Positions 8,953 to 18,627 are shown, numbered from the stretch's first letter. The stretch: DNA of 18,806 nt from Neonectria sp. B-13 (GCA_002682825.1 NOKP01000127.1:3821-22626); one strand, 5' to 3'. A program made the numbers and translations. Notes: generated by a model not told the origin, from the sequence alone.

Positions 8953-9852
8953 GCTTCAACTTTCTCCCTCCAACCCTCTTTCTCCCAGACATTTTGTCAA
9001 TCTCCGTTTTTCAAGATCAAAGTGCGAGTGGCCCGGGTACCGAAACGTAGGCTCCGGTTCTAGATCGGCCGCGACGCCTAACTTGGAAGCAAATGCGGGT
9101 TTCTACTTGGTGGAGAAACTATGACCCTATACCCTGAGCTCCACCAGAGTAGCTCCTTCAATTCCAGCCCTGCCAGGAAGAACCCGGGTTACAGGTAGTC
9201 TGACACCTTCTACCTTCAGCCACAAAGAAAGCTCGTATTGCATCTTCCGGCGAAGCGGCGGCGCAGTCCTTGCTAACCCTTAATTTCGGGTTTACACCTT
9301 GAACCCTTGGAAGCGCAATTCTGCCCACTGACTTACATTTGCCATTCTAGTGTGTCACCAAGCGGACTCGCATTGCAGCACAAGCCAAGTATGAGCGAGA
9401 GAGGGACCCTCCGGGGTGTGTGCCCGCAAGATCGTGTCCTGTTCCGCTGGTGGTAGGCTATCCAACTTGCCCCTGTATCTTCTCTCGTGTAGATGCGCTG
9501 GACCCCTTTGCCTCTACTAAATCTTGGTGCACTCGGTACTCTGTCTGAAGCTTCCTCTTCACTAGGGATTAGCTTTTCGCCATGAAACCCTGATAACTTA
9601 GTCGATCGATTCGACTATATTGTTTACATATCCATCGCCCAGAGCCCCAGTCCTTTGTTAGTCAGTTGCATCACCTGGGAGACAATGCGACAAGACTGTG
9701 TTGCGTCTACTGTCTTCCGCCTCGATCGCTCCTTGGCCTGGTAACGCGAAAGTGTGATTGAAAAGTATTTAAGGTAAGGAGTTGGTTTAAACCATATTCC
9801 AGTTTTATTCTTGTCTTACCACCCACCCGTGAGGCCAACTCTCGCGAAGTAC

Positions 9853-9884
9853 ATGTCTTTCGTTAACATCCTTTCCTCGTCCAG
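9853..9884 (+). other. Weak candidate: short first exon of an unrecognised small spliced gene
   Basis: ATG at 9853 opens MSFVNILSSS and runs straight into a consensus donor (ccag|gtaagt at 9885). A promoter-like arrangement precedes it: tatttaagg near 9767, then a C/T-rich leader. Of the possible acceptors, one ending at about base 9995 keeps a frame open for some 40 codons, ending NGGGNPAIFRAFHTIQ. I do not recognise the product and cannot show that the pieces belong together. Confidence 0.2.
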
Positions 9885-11522
9885 GTAAGTCATTATCCCT
9901 GCAGACGTCATGCATTGCAAGGAAAGCTTGCGACTTATCGGCTGGCTCATCCACTTTAGCATCTGTGTGTTACATTGGGGGACCTTCGGATAGTGTGCGA
10001 TGTAAGTTGGTTTTCAATCACGCCTGTCCTACTTCGTGGTGCCGAGTAACTACCCGCTCTAATGGCGGTGGAAATCCTGCCATTTTTCGTGCTTTTCATA
10101 CAATTCAATGAGTCTTGAATACATTCAGTCTGTGGGGTGCTAAAGCAGCGCTACAAAGTGCAGCAAAGGCACAGGAGCGTAGTACACTATTGAAACGCCT
10201 ATTTGAGCATATTCCATGCACATAGGGGCGTTACATGAGCCTTCGGTACGGCCAACCGTTACCATTACCATGCCTTATCACCAGACAGTGCTCACTTCCA
10301 CACCTGAGACAACCTTACACTCAAACTAAGAAGGAAGAAAGTCTTTAAAAGTGAGCCACCATCGCCAGGCTGTAGGTAATATCCTCCCTTATTTTCACAC
10401 AATGACAAAAGTCTTATTCCTCAAGGATGTCGGGGTCGGTGAGAATGAGGCTGAGAAAGCGAAGCAAAGGGACATCTGATGCCTTGTTAGGTGAGGCCAC
10501 TGGGTGATGACTGGGAGCCTTTTGATGGCACGGCACATGTCGAACATCAGCATCCCGAACGTCAGCGGTGATTTCTTTAAGGGGTTGGACTTGCTATACT
10601 TGGCTTTGGTCCGGCCTATTGCGTAATAGTGGTTGCTCGTCTGCCCTCGACTGATGTCCATTCGCCGCCGTGCAGCGCAGGGATCTTAGTATGACAGCCG
10701 CTTGTGCCTCTGCCCCAGGTGTAGCAATGGTTCGACTGTTGCACAGGTTGTACATGCTTAGTGAGGAGGAGCATGTTGCGACTTGAGTAACGAGGAGCCC
10801 TGTTCTGCCGATAGCCCATGAGCGTACAGGTGACGCTTCAAGACACCCATATCGGCATAACAAAGTGGAGATGACGCGAGGGGGCGCGACAGGCCAGCGC
10901 AGCGCTGGTCGGTCTACCTGCGTTGCCGCGTCCGGTGGCGGGGGATCAGGACAGCGGCGGGCCGTCGTCAAACTTTACATTGGATCATATGCCCTGGATA
11001 CGCGTATAATTTACCCCGAAAGAGCGAAACGCGAGACCAGTAAGGATCGGGCTTCGGGGATGGCGGTGAGGTAACATGGTGGGGGTCAAGGCGAACAGGC
11101 CCACGGCAGCCCCTGTGAAGCGCCAACTTGGTTCCGGGTTCCGGCTCTGTGTTCGGGGGTATCATCAGCAAATTAGATTATAGCATATCCTTCAAGTCGA
11201 GTAAAACATTCACTTAGAGTCTTTTCTAGGCGTGGTGTATTAGCCCAGTGCCTGCAATGCTATATGGCCACGGCCGGGATGGCCACGCGCATGTTTGGTC
11301 GGGGCGATGGCGATCAATGACTATGGGGATGAATTAAACAAGTGTAGCCACCTTGCCATGGGTCGGAATATAATCTTGCGTTTCCAATACGACGTGTTTT
11401 CCAGTATCCAACAAGCACTGGTTCATCTATATACTATAGATCAGGATTGCACTACTCCAGAAGCAGGCATAAACAACAAAGTACTACTATTGCAAGACTA
11501 GATCCGAAATCCCAGCATCTCC

Positions 11523-12880
11523 CTATCCTTCAGCAAAAAGTTGTCGCTTCTGCTTAAATGAACAACCCAATATTCGTGATTCACGCGCGCACAATAAACT
11601 TTGGCCTGACACCCCAGCCTTCAACTTATCAAGCCCTTGTTGGATATCACCAAGGCCTTTGCCAACAACGACAGGGCTGGGCTTGAGTTGAAAGCTACCT
11701 CGGCTTAAGGACTCAGGGAGGTACTGCCGCCAGATATGATCCAACAACTTGCTCCCTTCCTCGTTCAATATCTCAAAGGCAAGTGCTGTCAGTTTGTTAA
11801 TACCTCAATCGTCATCTCAACAGCTGCTTGGGACAGGATCTTACACATGGTCGGAGTGAAGTTCTGAGACAACTCTACCCTTGGCGGCACAATGATACCG
11901 ACTTTATTTCTCCCTATTTTATCGAGGATCGAACTGATTATATTCATAGATTCCGGCTCCGAAATAGCATCATGGATACCGACAAGCTCACGGCCCGACA
12001 GGGCGGAGGTGACGTCTTGCATGATGGTCGGACTCCTGTAGTCAAATACTGTGGTCGCGCCGACAGATTTGACCAGGCTGTGGTTGTGCTTGGCCGCAGT
12101 GGCTATCACCTCGAGACCAGAAGCGACTGCTAGCTGGATGGCCGTAGACCCAACCGACGATGATCCTCCCCAGACCAAAATGACCTTGCCACTAGGTTGA
12201 GGATTCAGGTTTGGGAGCGGCAAGTTCAAGTGAGAGGGGTGATAGAGGCTCACAGCTGCGGTAGTCACAGCCAGGGGCAACACAACTGCCTCGTCGAAGC
12301 TGAGGCTATCCGGGATCGGGCAGACCAGCGAAGCGAATAAAGTGGGATACAACTGAAAAGCGCCAAATGCGGGCTTGTTCAACCCCAGCCCGATGCAGTA
12401 TCTGGATCACGAATTTCTTAGCTTTTGCTTTTTGCACCATGGGCCCGCGGTAGCATCACAGGCGAGGCAGAATCCCCTAGGATGAACGGATTATTTACCC
12501 AATGACACGTTGACCCTTCTGGAGATGGGTTACACCTTCGCCAACATCCTCAATATAACCTGCGATATCAGCACCGAGAATAAATGGGTAATCTTTGATG
12601 AAAAAGTCCTGTTCTCTGGTCATGATTACGTTAGATAGATGACGGCCTTCTCTCCACTACAAGGTGATACTTACTGGACCTTCCATTTAACTGGATTCTG
12701 GAGTCGGGGTGACTGTTAGTGACAGGAGCATTTGGCTACAAGCACTGGGTATTCTCACCAGAGCATAGCTTGGGCCCTGATAACGATTTCACCTGACCCT
12801 GGGGTCGAGAAAGGAGCAGAACCCAATTCTAAGGGGTAGGATTTGGGCCCCTTGATCCAAGCTGCTTGGTTTGTCGGCAT
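11523..12880 (-). pseudogene. Decayed zinc-binding-dehydrogenase-like (MDR superfamily, toxD-type) oxidoreductase
   Basis: Starts MPTNQAAWIKGPKSYPLELG at 12880. Exons: 12880-12759; 12697-12675 (NPVKWKVQ); 12615-12499 (DFFIKDYPFILGADIAG, GEGVTHLQKGQRVIG); and from 12401 on (YCIGLGLNKPAF). Introns 12674-12616 and 12498-12402 splice cleanly. Exon 4 carries the GroES-like to Rossmann transition and the nucleotide-binding loop (VILVWGGSSSVGSTAIQLA). The C-terminal family segment (IWRQYLPESL, VVVGKGLGDIQQGLDKLKAG) is present but in another frame (11768-11523): a one-base shift near 11800 puts a stop at 11789. In addition, joining exons 1 and 2 at the only GT and AG sites (12758-12698) gives a TGA at the junction. 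The ancestor was probably an NAD(P)H-dependent enoyl or quinone reductase of the kind common in fungal accessory metabolism. No biosynthetic genes adjoin it. Confidence 0.75.
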
Positions 12881-14122
12881 TGTGTCTTGGCAGGTTTTAT
12901 TGACGGCGTGTTGGGGGTGGGAGCCTGGAGTTTGAATTGTACATGGGGCAGTGAGAATTATATCTTAACCTGTGGGATTTTCCTCATTCTAATTTAAGTC
13001 GACGAATGGGCTTGGTACCCCCAAAGGAGTTAGAAGGATATAGGGGTTTCACGCCATGTGATTTCTAAACTGCTTTGTCAACATTGTCCTGCTTGTTTCG
13101 CTGTTGAACTCGGACACGGGGAGTAAACTTGCCCGAGGCCGCACAGCCAGACGTGGCATCCCTGCGAAACCTTAGTTTGTAGGGGCGTCCGTTGTATGAT
13201 TGGGGGTTGGAAGTAAATCAACAAGGGTTCGATTTGTGACTCGGGCTGCGATGTTTTCCGACTTTGGTTCTAAGCAGCCCAATATTGGTAATGGCGGGAA
13301 GCACGGACCGTTAGACTCTGCTGCTCTCAGGGTTCGAGGCGAACTGAGGCTATCCACAGAACCTTGAAACGCAAAAGAAATCTTGACAGACCATGCGGGG
13401 GATACATCTTGCTACACGAGCAAGAGGCTGATTCTAAACTTAATGCTATACTTGTGAAGTATGATTGACGTGATGTAATGGCAGAAAGTTTCACCTGAGC
13501 CTAATTGTCGCTCTCGACGACCTAGTGCAAGCAATATCGAATGTGCTTTAATGCGAGTCTGCGTACTTTTGATACCGGACTTTAGCCCCTCACACGGGGC
13601 TCATTTCGGAAGAACTCTCGGAAAAGGAAATAGGGCCGTCGCCTGCAGTTAGAGCCACGACGCAAGATATGTGACTGCAGTCTGACAACCTCGTAAGCTG
13701 GACTGGAGCAATTATCGACCTATCGATAAGTATGGCTCAACTCCGAGTCTATACTAAGAAATCATTATGAGTTTCATTAAGAGTTACGGACTGTAGTGAC
13801 TCGGGGTAAGAATTAGCTTGCCTCTGATGATGTAGGGTAGTGTTATGATCAACACGCTATGTTACATGCAAGAATGATCTTTAGTTTTCTGTTGGATCGC
13901 GTACGGCAAATTCGATCACAATGATAGGGATCAATACGATGTGGAACCCAACGATGATGATGTTATTGATCAAGGATCCCTCCCGGCCCCCTCTTTTCTC
14001 GAGAGGGGTTTTCTAATCATCTGACTAAAGCTAGGATATCTGTGTATCAGAGGTTTATGCAAATTCAGGTCTTATGTCGCCACATGAGGGGTCAATCCAA
14101 CATTTTCCTTACATTAATAAGT
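12881..14122. other. Non-coding region right of the oxidoreductase remnant
   Basis: No recognisable gene; the frame at 13172-13357 (-) has no family resemblance. It would have held the oxidoreductase promoter. A C/G hairpin (cccctct 13988-13994 with agagggg 14002-14008) followed by a T run is present but has no clear meaning in a fungal nucleus. Confidence 0.45.
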
Positions 14123-14127
14123 CCTAA

Positions 14128-14291
14128 TGTCACGGTGTGTATTTTGGATAACTGGGCGTGTAATTGTTATAGCAATATCGTTCTAGCTACTTCAGCATAA
14201 AGGATGTACAGGGACTCAGAGCGGGGACCTGACGCAATCAAGAACAGACATACACCCAATCAGATACTACAGACAATCTGAGCTCGTGACA
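14128..14291. mobile_element. Solo LTR, 164 bp, with 5-bp target duplication
   Basis: The segment begins tgtcacg and ends cgtgaca, a 7-bp terminal inverted repeat with the TG...CA ends of LTR retrotransposons. It is flanked on both sides by cctaa (14123-14127 and 14292-14296), a perfect 5-bp duplication of the kind retroviral-type integrases make. No internal retroelement coding sequence adjoins it, so it is read as a solo LTR left by recombination between two LTRs. The terminal sequence fits fungal Ty3/gypsy-type LTRs; the family is inferred. Confidence 0.82.
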
Positions 14292-14296
14292 CCTAA

Positions 14297-15270
14297 CTAC
14301 TTATTTTATCTTCTCATATATCTAACTTACTAGTAACTTAGTTCTTTTTAAATTATTACTAAGCTGTATAGATGCCAAGATGCTAGGATCAATAGGGGAA
14401 AACGCGGAAAGGTACATTGGACACTTTCATAAATCCCCTACCTGTGGATCCCATTGACTGACGGAGGTTTCCGGTGTGTTTTTCGGCCCCGATATGGATT
14501 AGACCGCGAATTCATTTTATCTCTGTCTCCACAACAAGGACCCGCATTACGATACTCCTCTTGCCGATCGGGGCCTAAGCTTAGCTGACAACGCCGAGTT
14601 GGGTGGGCTCCGTTTTCAATATCACGCGTATCCCCGACATGACGAAATACTGAGCGCCGACGAAGCAGGAAGGGCAGCTAGCTAGCTGTGAGATCCGTTG
14701 CGCCCAAACTGGGCTGAGTGTCGACATGCCAGCTTGATGGATAAAAAGCCATGCATGCGACTGGTTGCCTTCCTGCAAGTCTCATGGATCGAGTCACAGC
14801 TCTGCGAACCATGGATGCCGATAGCCTTACAGCCCCATTCGGACTGGAGAAAATCATGATTCAGATGAGAGTGGTCACTGAGGTATGCATCTCCATCGGT
14901 CTTGCAAGATTTGCTGGCTTATCCTTCTGCTATCCCAAAACGGATCCTTCTTCATGCGAATCGCCCTTGCCAAGACGTTCAAGTCTCCGCCTTACGCGCC
15001 ATCAATGCCAGTTCAGGCAAATAGCCACTTACACTTCACGGCCTTCGCTGTCAAACCATAAGATAACCTTGAAGACCGGCATTCCGGCCCCAGAGTCGGA
15101 GTTCGGGCTGCTGCCGGGGACCCCGACAAGCTCCGGATAGGCAGGCCTGATCGGGCTCATCAGACCCCGGGCCCCGGGGCCAACAGACCACCGAAACCGG
15201 GCCCCAACAGCCCATCAGCCCCGGGCCCGAGCCCCGGGACTGACCATCGGAGCCCTCAGTAACCTGACGG
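14297..15270. other. Non-coding region with a GC-rich block
   Basis: AT-rich at first (14297-14360), then ordinary. The frame at 14751-15140 (+) has no recognisable domain. Bases about 15090-15250 are strikingly rich in C/G runs, with recurring cgggcccc and agccccggg words. No coding evidence. Confidence 0.45.
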
Positions 15271-15399
15271 ACCTTACGTTGCCATATTAGACCCCTTGGT
15301 CCCGGACCGGCCTCTGACTGCGGCTAGGTCTATAAGACCAATCCGTGAGACCCTTACTACATAGAAATCAAGAGCTTCTTTCTGAAATATGACTCCTAT

Positions 15400-15860
15400 T
15401 ACAAGATGCAATAATAGTATTAGTACCTCAGCCATGATGGCGGCAAATGAAGCTGCGTCTAAACTTGGCAAATCCCTCTTACCCCATTCTCTCATCTCCT
15501 CTTGGCGTTCGTTGGATCTGCCTTTTGCAGGGACAATCGAGGCGGCGATTCTTGACAGATTCGAGCGCCGAAAAGTAATCTGCATCGCGAAACGGGTGCA
15601 AAGCTCACTGTCTCGTGGAAAGGCAGGCCAGTCAGGCCTTCCAGGCCAGAGCTCTTGCCGCTGGACTGGTGGCCCACCACGACAAGTTGAGGGAAGTCGT
15701 CGTAGTCACCGGCATTACATGCGAACAATTCGTCAATCTTCTCAAGAAGAGAGGAGTCGACGAGATGAAGCGATGAGCTTCCTTGTCCTAACTCATCTTC
15801 GGGCTGGGCGGATTGCGAAAGATGGAGTACTACAACTTGGACGCGGCCGCTGCCAAACAA
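15400..15860 (-). pseudogene. Remnant of a dynamin-type GTPase gene (N-terminal GTPase part)
   Basis: Reading from 15860: EDELGQGSSSLHLVDSSLLEKIDELFACN, then LPQ-type LVVVGHQSSGKSS (P-loop GxxxxGKS) and LEGLTGLPF. After LPF the homology jumps frame near 15620 into the frame containing TRFAMQITFRR, then EEMREWGKRD and SLDAASFAAIMAEV, which together match fungal dynamin-superfamily GTPases. One base is missing in a short C run at the jump. In the P-loop the usual Asp is His and a Val after GKSS is Gly. No ATG lies between an upstream in-frame TAA (about 15913) and the homologous part, and homology ends near 15420 at a possible intron donor (gag|gtacta). The remaining domains (stalk, GED) are absent. 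A working protein is very unlikely. Confidence 0.75.
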
Positions 15861-16319
15861 ACTGAAGTGGCGGGAGGGAAGATGAGCGAGGGGGTCTCGG
15901 TAATGACTATTTTATAGTACCTGCACTTAACGCCGGCGAGTTAGACTCCGTTACTCGCTCTTAACATCCTTGCAATCGTAGTCCGAATTACAGGGTAACA
16001 AACCAACCCGGTGGCGCCTCGAACCACCCGCTAACGGTTTTCAGCGCCTCTGGCAGAATCACGTGCGTTGGCGGGACACTGATCGCCCGTTCATCAGCAA
16101 CGTATCCTTGGGAGTAGCCTCGTAATCATCGCCGCGCGACGCCTCGGTTGACTTATACCTCAGCGTTGACCGCTACACCCGGTCATCGCAAGCCCCCTGG
16201 GCCGGTCCAAGCTGTCGCATCTATAGTTACAGCTATAACTCTCACCGTGACGACGCGCGCGCCCGTCCAGCGCCCTCGCGCGTCACTCCTCCACCCTCGA
16301 CACCCAACCCGCAGTACCC
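15861..16319. other. Region between the dynamin remnant and the chromodomain gene
   Basis: Divergent spacing of about 460 bp between the minus-strand remnant and the plus-strand chromodomain gene. The last 170 bases before the ATG at 16320 are C/T-rich with frequent CpG, as in a fungal leader. The frame at 16148-16393 (+) looks like leader sequence read in the wrong frame. Confidence 0.4.
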
Positions 16320-17250
16320 ATGCCCGGACGACGCCGACAGAGGAAGTCGTACAGACAAACCGAAGGGTGGTATACAATCCGCCAGATTCTTGATGAGAGG
16401 ACAGTCAAGGGGAAAACCGAGTACCTGGTGGACTGGGACGATAACACCAACACTAGAGAAACGTATCCTCCGAGCTGGGTCCGTATCTCCATGCTATACT
16501 TCTTGCACGTCGAAGCTAACCTTGATATATTTTTTGCAGAGTGATGAGGTAACGGACGCAGCCCTCCAGGAGTGGAAGGACAGCAAAAGGGGAAACACGG
16601 AAGACGCCACCCCAGAGCTCCCAGCATCCTCCCTGGCACCGGCTGCTGATAGTGACATCGAGGACAGCCAGGAGCCGCTATTTTCGAACTGGCGACGAAA
16701 CCTCAAGCGCCGGAATGCGTCTGATAAGATCCTTCCGAGCTCTTCTGATTACGACGATACTCCTAGGAAGAAGGTGAAGGTGGACATTCACAACACACCT
16801 TCTGAGAATATTGTACCATCCATCATCTCGACGGAAACTGCGGACCCCGAAGTGCGCTCTGAGGATTTCGCTCGCCTCACCGGTCAAAAGCTTGCCGAAA
16901 AACTGTCCAAGCCTTCTGAGTTTGATCCCGCCGAGTGTCACAAACTTGTTAACACTCAGAGCTCCCAGTTAGTGTCTGCGCTTGATGATTGTAGGGCCAT
17001 CCTTACATCACAGCTGAGCCAGAGAAGTATCCCCGACTCGCAAGATCTCTCTGGGCAAACTTGGGCTCAGTCACCGGTTGAAACTCCCATTGTTCCTTCC
17101 CCTCCACAACTGCTAGATCAAAGATCATCTCGTTGTTGTATCCCTGTTAGCTCTCTCCTCGTCTCGAATTCTCAGGGCCACTCTTCGGCTGTCCAAAAGA
17201 AGACTAAAGAGGAGGAAACCACGAATGGAAGCAAGAAGGGGCTTAAGTGA
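16320..17250 (+). CDS. Chromodomain protein, possibly C-terminally truncated
   Basis: Exon 1 is 16320-16478, the intron 16479-16539 (GTCCGT donor, gctaac branch, TTTTGCAG acceptor), and exon 2 16540-17250; 289 aa. Residues about 17-53 form a chromodomain (WYTIRQILDERTVKGKTEYL, VDWDDN, then the aromatic YPPSW), which by family should bind methylated lysine on histone H3. Exon 2 opens DEVTDAALQEWKDSKRG, the usual end of the domain. A basic nuclear-localisation-like cluster follows (RKKVKV, about residue 130), then Ser-rich linker with SQRSIPDSQDLSGQTWAQSP. It ends in a Lys-rich stretch (KKTKEEETTNGSKKGLK). The splice drops two residues (Glu-Pro) usual after the last Trp, and the donor is unusual. 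Fungal proteins with a similar start, as I recall them, are much longer, so this may be cut short near 17250. A heterochromatin role is inferred. Confidence 0.7.
16479..16539 (+). other. Intron of the chromodomain gene
   Basis: 61-nt phase-0 intron with a weak donor (gtccgt), a good branch site (gctaac at 16515-16520) and a strong pyrimidine-rich acceptor (ttttttgcag). An alternative donor gtatct at 16483 does not keep the frame. Confidence 0.7.
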
Positions 17251-17339
17251 CAGTGGCCGGCCAAATACGCTCCTAATAATCCCAATTGCCCAACTTCGAT
17301 ATCACAAATTGACACTCCTGCGAGGCCGCCAGGGTTGAA

Positions 17340-17420
17340 AGCCACTCCACTCAATCCACGTAGTGGATCCACTCGTGGATTCCACTGTCCACTCCACTGG
17401 CAAAATCCCAGTGGATTAGA
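17340..17420. repeat. Nested palindromes built on TCCACT/AGTGGA, resembling a DNA-transposon end
   Basis: The core agtggatccact (17362-17373) is a perfect palindrome flanked by aatccacg (17353-17360) and cgtggatt (17374-17381), which also pair. A second hairpin pairs ccactgg (17394-17400) with ccagtgg (17408-17414). Dense subterminal copies of this hexamer are typical of hAT-type transposon ends. No partner end or 8-bp target duplication was found, so the class is a guess. Confidence 0.55.
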
Positions 17421-18613
17421 AGTGGGGTAGTTAAGGGCGCCCATATATTTTGACTGATTGATATTGTTAGATTGGATCATGTACACATTATCTCCAGGGT
17501 GGTCAACAGACAGCTCGCCTAACCCTTGCCGGCTGTAGCCCGAACAGGAAGGCGGTCAAGGAAAGGAGATATCCCCTGAACACCACAGAGATAGCCCAGG
17601 GGGGCAAGGACATAGACAATACAAGTCATCTGAGTGCCACGCTAGTTTTTCTGACAGATATGCCCCTACATTTCTACAATGTTGCTACCCTATGTCCAAA
17701 ACACCATGAAGCTTCTGAACAGCGCAATTTTAGAATGCATACAATAGAGGAAGTACTATTGGAATGTCCTTGGCTTTCTCATTGGGGTGACATAAGTCTT
17801 GATAGGTATACTTAAGATTTGCTCCGTGAGTGCCACATCGTCATGAAGACCGTCAATACTTATAATTTTCCTGTTGCACAACTACATTCCCAGCACATAT
17901 CAGGTTTAACTGTCCATATTTTGGATTTATAATACAACATGTCACATCTATCAGCTGTTGAGACCGCTATTGAGGCGTATTTGCTTTTTCCTGCTTTTCA
18001 TACAGAACTCAAATGCTTGCTGATACCGGTCTTCTAGGATCCGGTCTCAAAGACCCGGATCCCTAGCAATCCGGTCTCAATGACCCGGATCCCTTGGATC
18101 CGGTCTGAAGACCGTCACTTTCTCTGTCTCAAGGACCTCATCGCAGCCCCTAGGATAACAAGGGCATCTTTGTATATAGGAGCTGCTACGAGCCCTCTGT
18201 TAGATAGAAAGCAAGAGCTTCCAATTCACATCTCCAATGCACCCTTCCTATCAGATGCAACACAACACTTATACCATTAAATAACTTCCGGCAAGCTGAT
18301 TCGAAAAACGCGTCCAGATCCCTCAATATCTCAATACTGCGCGAAAAATTGCAAGCGACACTAATCGCGTCAAGCTCGTGATTTGAAGGCTGTTACGGAC
18401 TTATCTAATACCCGGCCCCAATATGACACTCGCTACGTGCTTGTCCACAACAAATTAGCTTGAAAGGAAGTATCTGAAACATCTGCAGGATAAGGGCATA
18501 TTGTGCCAACTGGCCGCGTTGGACGCGTCATTCGCGCTTACCTGACGACCTGTTGTTGACCCATCACTGCACCATGTTTTGCGATTTCGACATGATAAAG
18601 AGATTACTTTACC
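17415..18613. other. Non-coding region with possible retroelement trace and tandem hairpins
   Basis: No firm gene. A stop-free plus frame runs 17471-17815 without an early ATG and ends near CPKHHE and HTIEEVLLECPW, vaguely like the Cys/His segment at the end of LINE reverse transcriptases; evidence is weak. The hairpin array at 18037-18114 is listed separately. The frame at 18080-18280 (+) is not recognised. Confidence 0.35.
18037..18114. repeat. Tandem array of near-palindromic 29-30-bp units
   Basis: Units start at 18039, 18069 and 18098 and share atccggtctcaa; the first two continue with gacccggatcc. Each unit is itself an inverted repeat (atccggtct against agacccggat with one extra C), so the array can form successive hairpins. 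The third unit is shortened (cggtctgaagaccg). A related accggtctt lies just upstream at 18025. Confidence 0.8.
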
Positions 18614-18627
18614 ATGACCTCGCCTGA
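18574..18627 (+). promoter_or_regulatory. Upstream ORF overlapping the next gene's start
   Basis: ATG at 18574 in a good context (caccatg) opens a 17-codon frame (MFCDFDMIKRLLYHDLA) that stops at 18625-18627, past the main ATG at 18614 and in another frame. If the leader begins upstream of 18574, the uORF would lower translation of the main frame. Transcript start unknown. Confidence 0.35.

Larger units (their letters stand above)
8773..11522. other. Long non-coding region upstream of the pectin lyase gene; no firm gene
   Basis: The first kilobase is presumably the pectin lyase promoter; a ccgggg word near 9413 fits the loose CreA consensus but is weak evidence. No frame in 9050-11522 resembles a known protein. 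The minus-strand frames 10395-10661 and 10594-10971 have random-looking composition. Bases 10870-10970 are locally GC-rich. One possible spliced small gene starts at 9853 and is listed separately. Confidence 0.5.

Noticed and set aside
10594..10971. 125-codon minus-strand frame
   Set aside because: Random-looking composition, no domain, no promoter or splice context; it lies in a locally GC-rich stretch where stops are rarer.
11780..11810. A short intron explaining the oxidoreductase frame change
   Set aside because: The only GT...AG pair there (gtatta to gacag) is 18 nt, too short to splice.
13220..13240. gggttcgattt resembling a tRNA B box
   Set aside because: No A box, anticodon arm or acceptor stem can be built around it.
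13988..14012. GC hairpin followed by T run, like a bacterial terminator
   Set aside because: The window is fungal; intrinsic bacterial terminators do not apply and no Pol III gene precedes it.
14751..15140. 129-codon plus-strand frame
   Set aside because: No recognisable motif, and it runs into the GC-rich low-complexity block; nothing beyond absence of stops supports it.
16148..16393. 81-codon frame overlapping the chromodomain gene start
   Set aside because: Thr/Pro/Arg-rich translation of a C/T-rich leader in the wrong frame; the chromodomain frame from 16320 explains the coding signal.
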